Shown here: in pieces, positions 32,120 to 32,240 of the stretch
Numbering within the stretch: position 1 is the first letter of the stretch
Layout: each line of letters opens with the position of its first letter
Origin: Bacteroidales bacterium
GTDB taxonomy: Bacteria > Bacteroidota > Bacteroidia > Bacteroidales > Tenuifilaceae
DNA: 32,240 bases
Assembly (NCBI GenBank): GCA_003818205.1
Contig: RPRQ01000056.1
Coordinates: 1-32,240 of the forward strand
Direction: 5' to 3'
Made by a program: the position numbers and the translations under genes
The notes under the pieces: model-generated
Told to the model about the DNA's origin: nothing
Databases searched by the model: none
Seen by the model: the letters and a program-made list of their open reading frames with translations, nothing else

Positions 32120-32240
32120 GTTGACTTAACAATTTTTACTATTGACGCTTCCAGTTCTTACGAATCTGGAAGGTCAATCAAGCCGATTAACCTAGCAGAG
32201 TCCGAAGGCCCTGCTAGCGTTTAAATAACCTTAAGTCAAC
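32120..32240. repeat. Hairpin-rich element bounded by GTTGACTTAA
   Basis: GTTGACTTAA (32120-32129) and TTAAGTCAAC (32231-32240) are perfect inverted repeats, the second ending at the window edge. Inside are two hairpins. ATTGACGCTTCCAG (32141-32154) pairs with CTGGAAGGTCAAT (32166-32178) with one bulged G and an inner TTC/GAA. CTAGCAG (32192-32198) pairs with CTGCTAG (32211-32217). Drawn together they give a three-way shape with a closing stem. It may continue beyond the window. MITE or structured RNA are both possible. Confidence 0.6.

Noticed and set aside
1-32240. tRNA, rRNA, complete insertion sequence or prophage
   Set aside because: No cloverleaf with a proper anticodon arm, no rRNA signature and no transposase or integrase reading frame was recognised.

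Overview
The window looks like a chromosomal segment of a Bacteroidota bacterium, probably Bacteroidales or Marinilabiliales. The evidence is low GC, several TAnnTTTG-type -7 boxes, a SusC/HmuR-style TonB receptor with an N-terminal carboxypeptidase-like domain, an S46 dipeptidyl-peptidase, a folP-cdaA pair, a Y_Y_Y/SpoIIE hybrid sensor, and secreted proteins with short Bacteroidota-type signal peptides. No rRNA, tRNA, CRISPR array or complete transposase was seen.

Layout. 1-4.1 kb, minus strand: an uptake operon of two related lipoproteins with HmuY-like features and a TonB-dependent receptor, with a strong hairpin plus T-rich tract between the first and second genes. 4.3-8.9 kb: housekeeping genes plsY (+), cdaA and folP (-), tmk and a DoxX/MauE-type membrane protein (+). 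8.9-12.4 kb: a secreted protein with three nearly identical 75-residue repeats, then a DPP7-type S46 peptidase with a clear terminator. 12.6-16.0 kb: a 1153-residue periplasmic-sensing SpoIIE phosphatase. 16.6-20.0 kb: a polytopic membrane protein (-), RidA, a small secreted beta-barrel candidate and an unrecognised protein with a cysteine cluster. 20.3-23.9 kb, minus strand: a membrane protein/Xre regulator pair and pyruvate phosphate dikinase. 24.2-25.6 kb: an accessory patch with a Fic gene bracketed by inverted repeats and a frameshifted GyrI-like remnant. 25.7-32.1 kb: a secreted barrel-like protein, a SulP-STAS-carbonic anhydrase fusion and a membrane-anchored MutS paralogue.

The most unusual layer is non-coding. 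Three copies of a roughly 270-bp structured repeat follow genes near 16.1, 20.1 and 29.8 kb. A CCTGCC palindrome family is scattered through the intergenic regions. A 144-bp MITE-like element is nested inside the third copy. A second family with 24-nt inverted termini truncates the first copy (16304-16598), and one of its termini supplies the stop codon of the MutS paralogue at 32 kb. A further hairpin-rich element bounded by a 10-bp inverted repeat ends exactly at the window edge. This looks like repeated insertion of small non-autonomous elements into gene 3' ends, one inside another.

Functional links are mostly local. The lipoproteins and receptor probably capture one ligand, perhaps heme or a related compound. 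cdaA and folP are probably co-transcribed. The Xre gene overlaps its membrane partner by 11 bp and probably controls it through a palindrome over the promoter. The SulP-carbonic anhydrase fusion probably couples anion or bicarbonate transport to CO2 hydration. All functions are inferred from sequence reading only; no database search was made.
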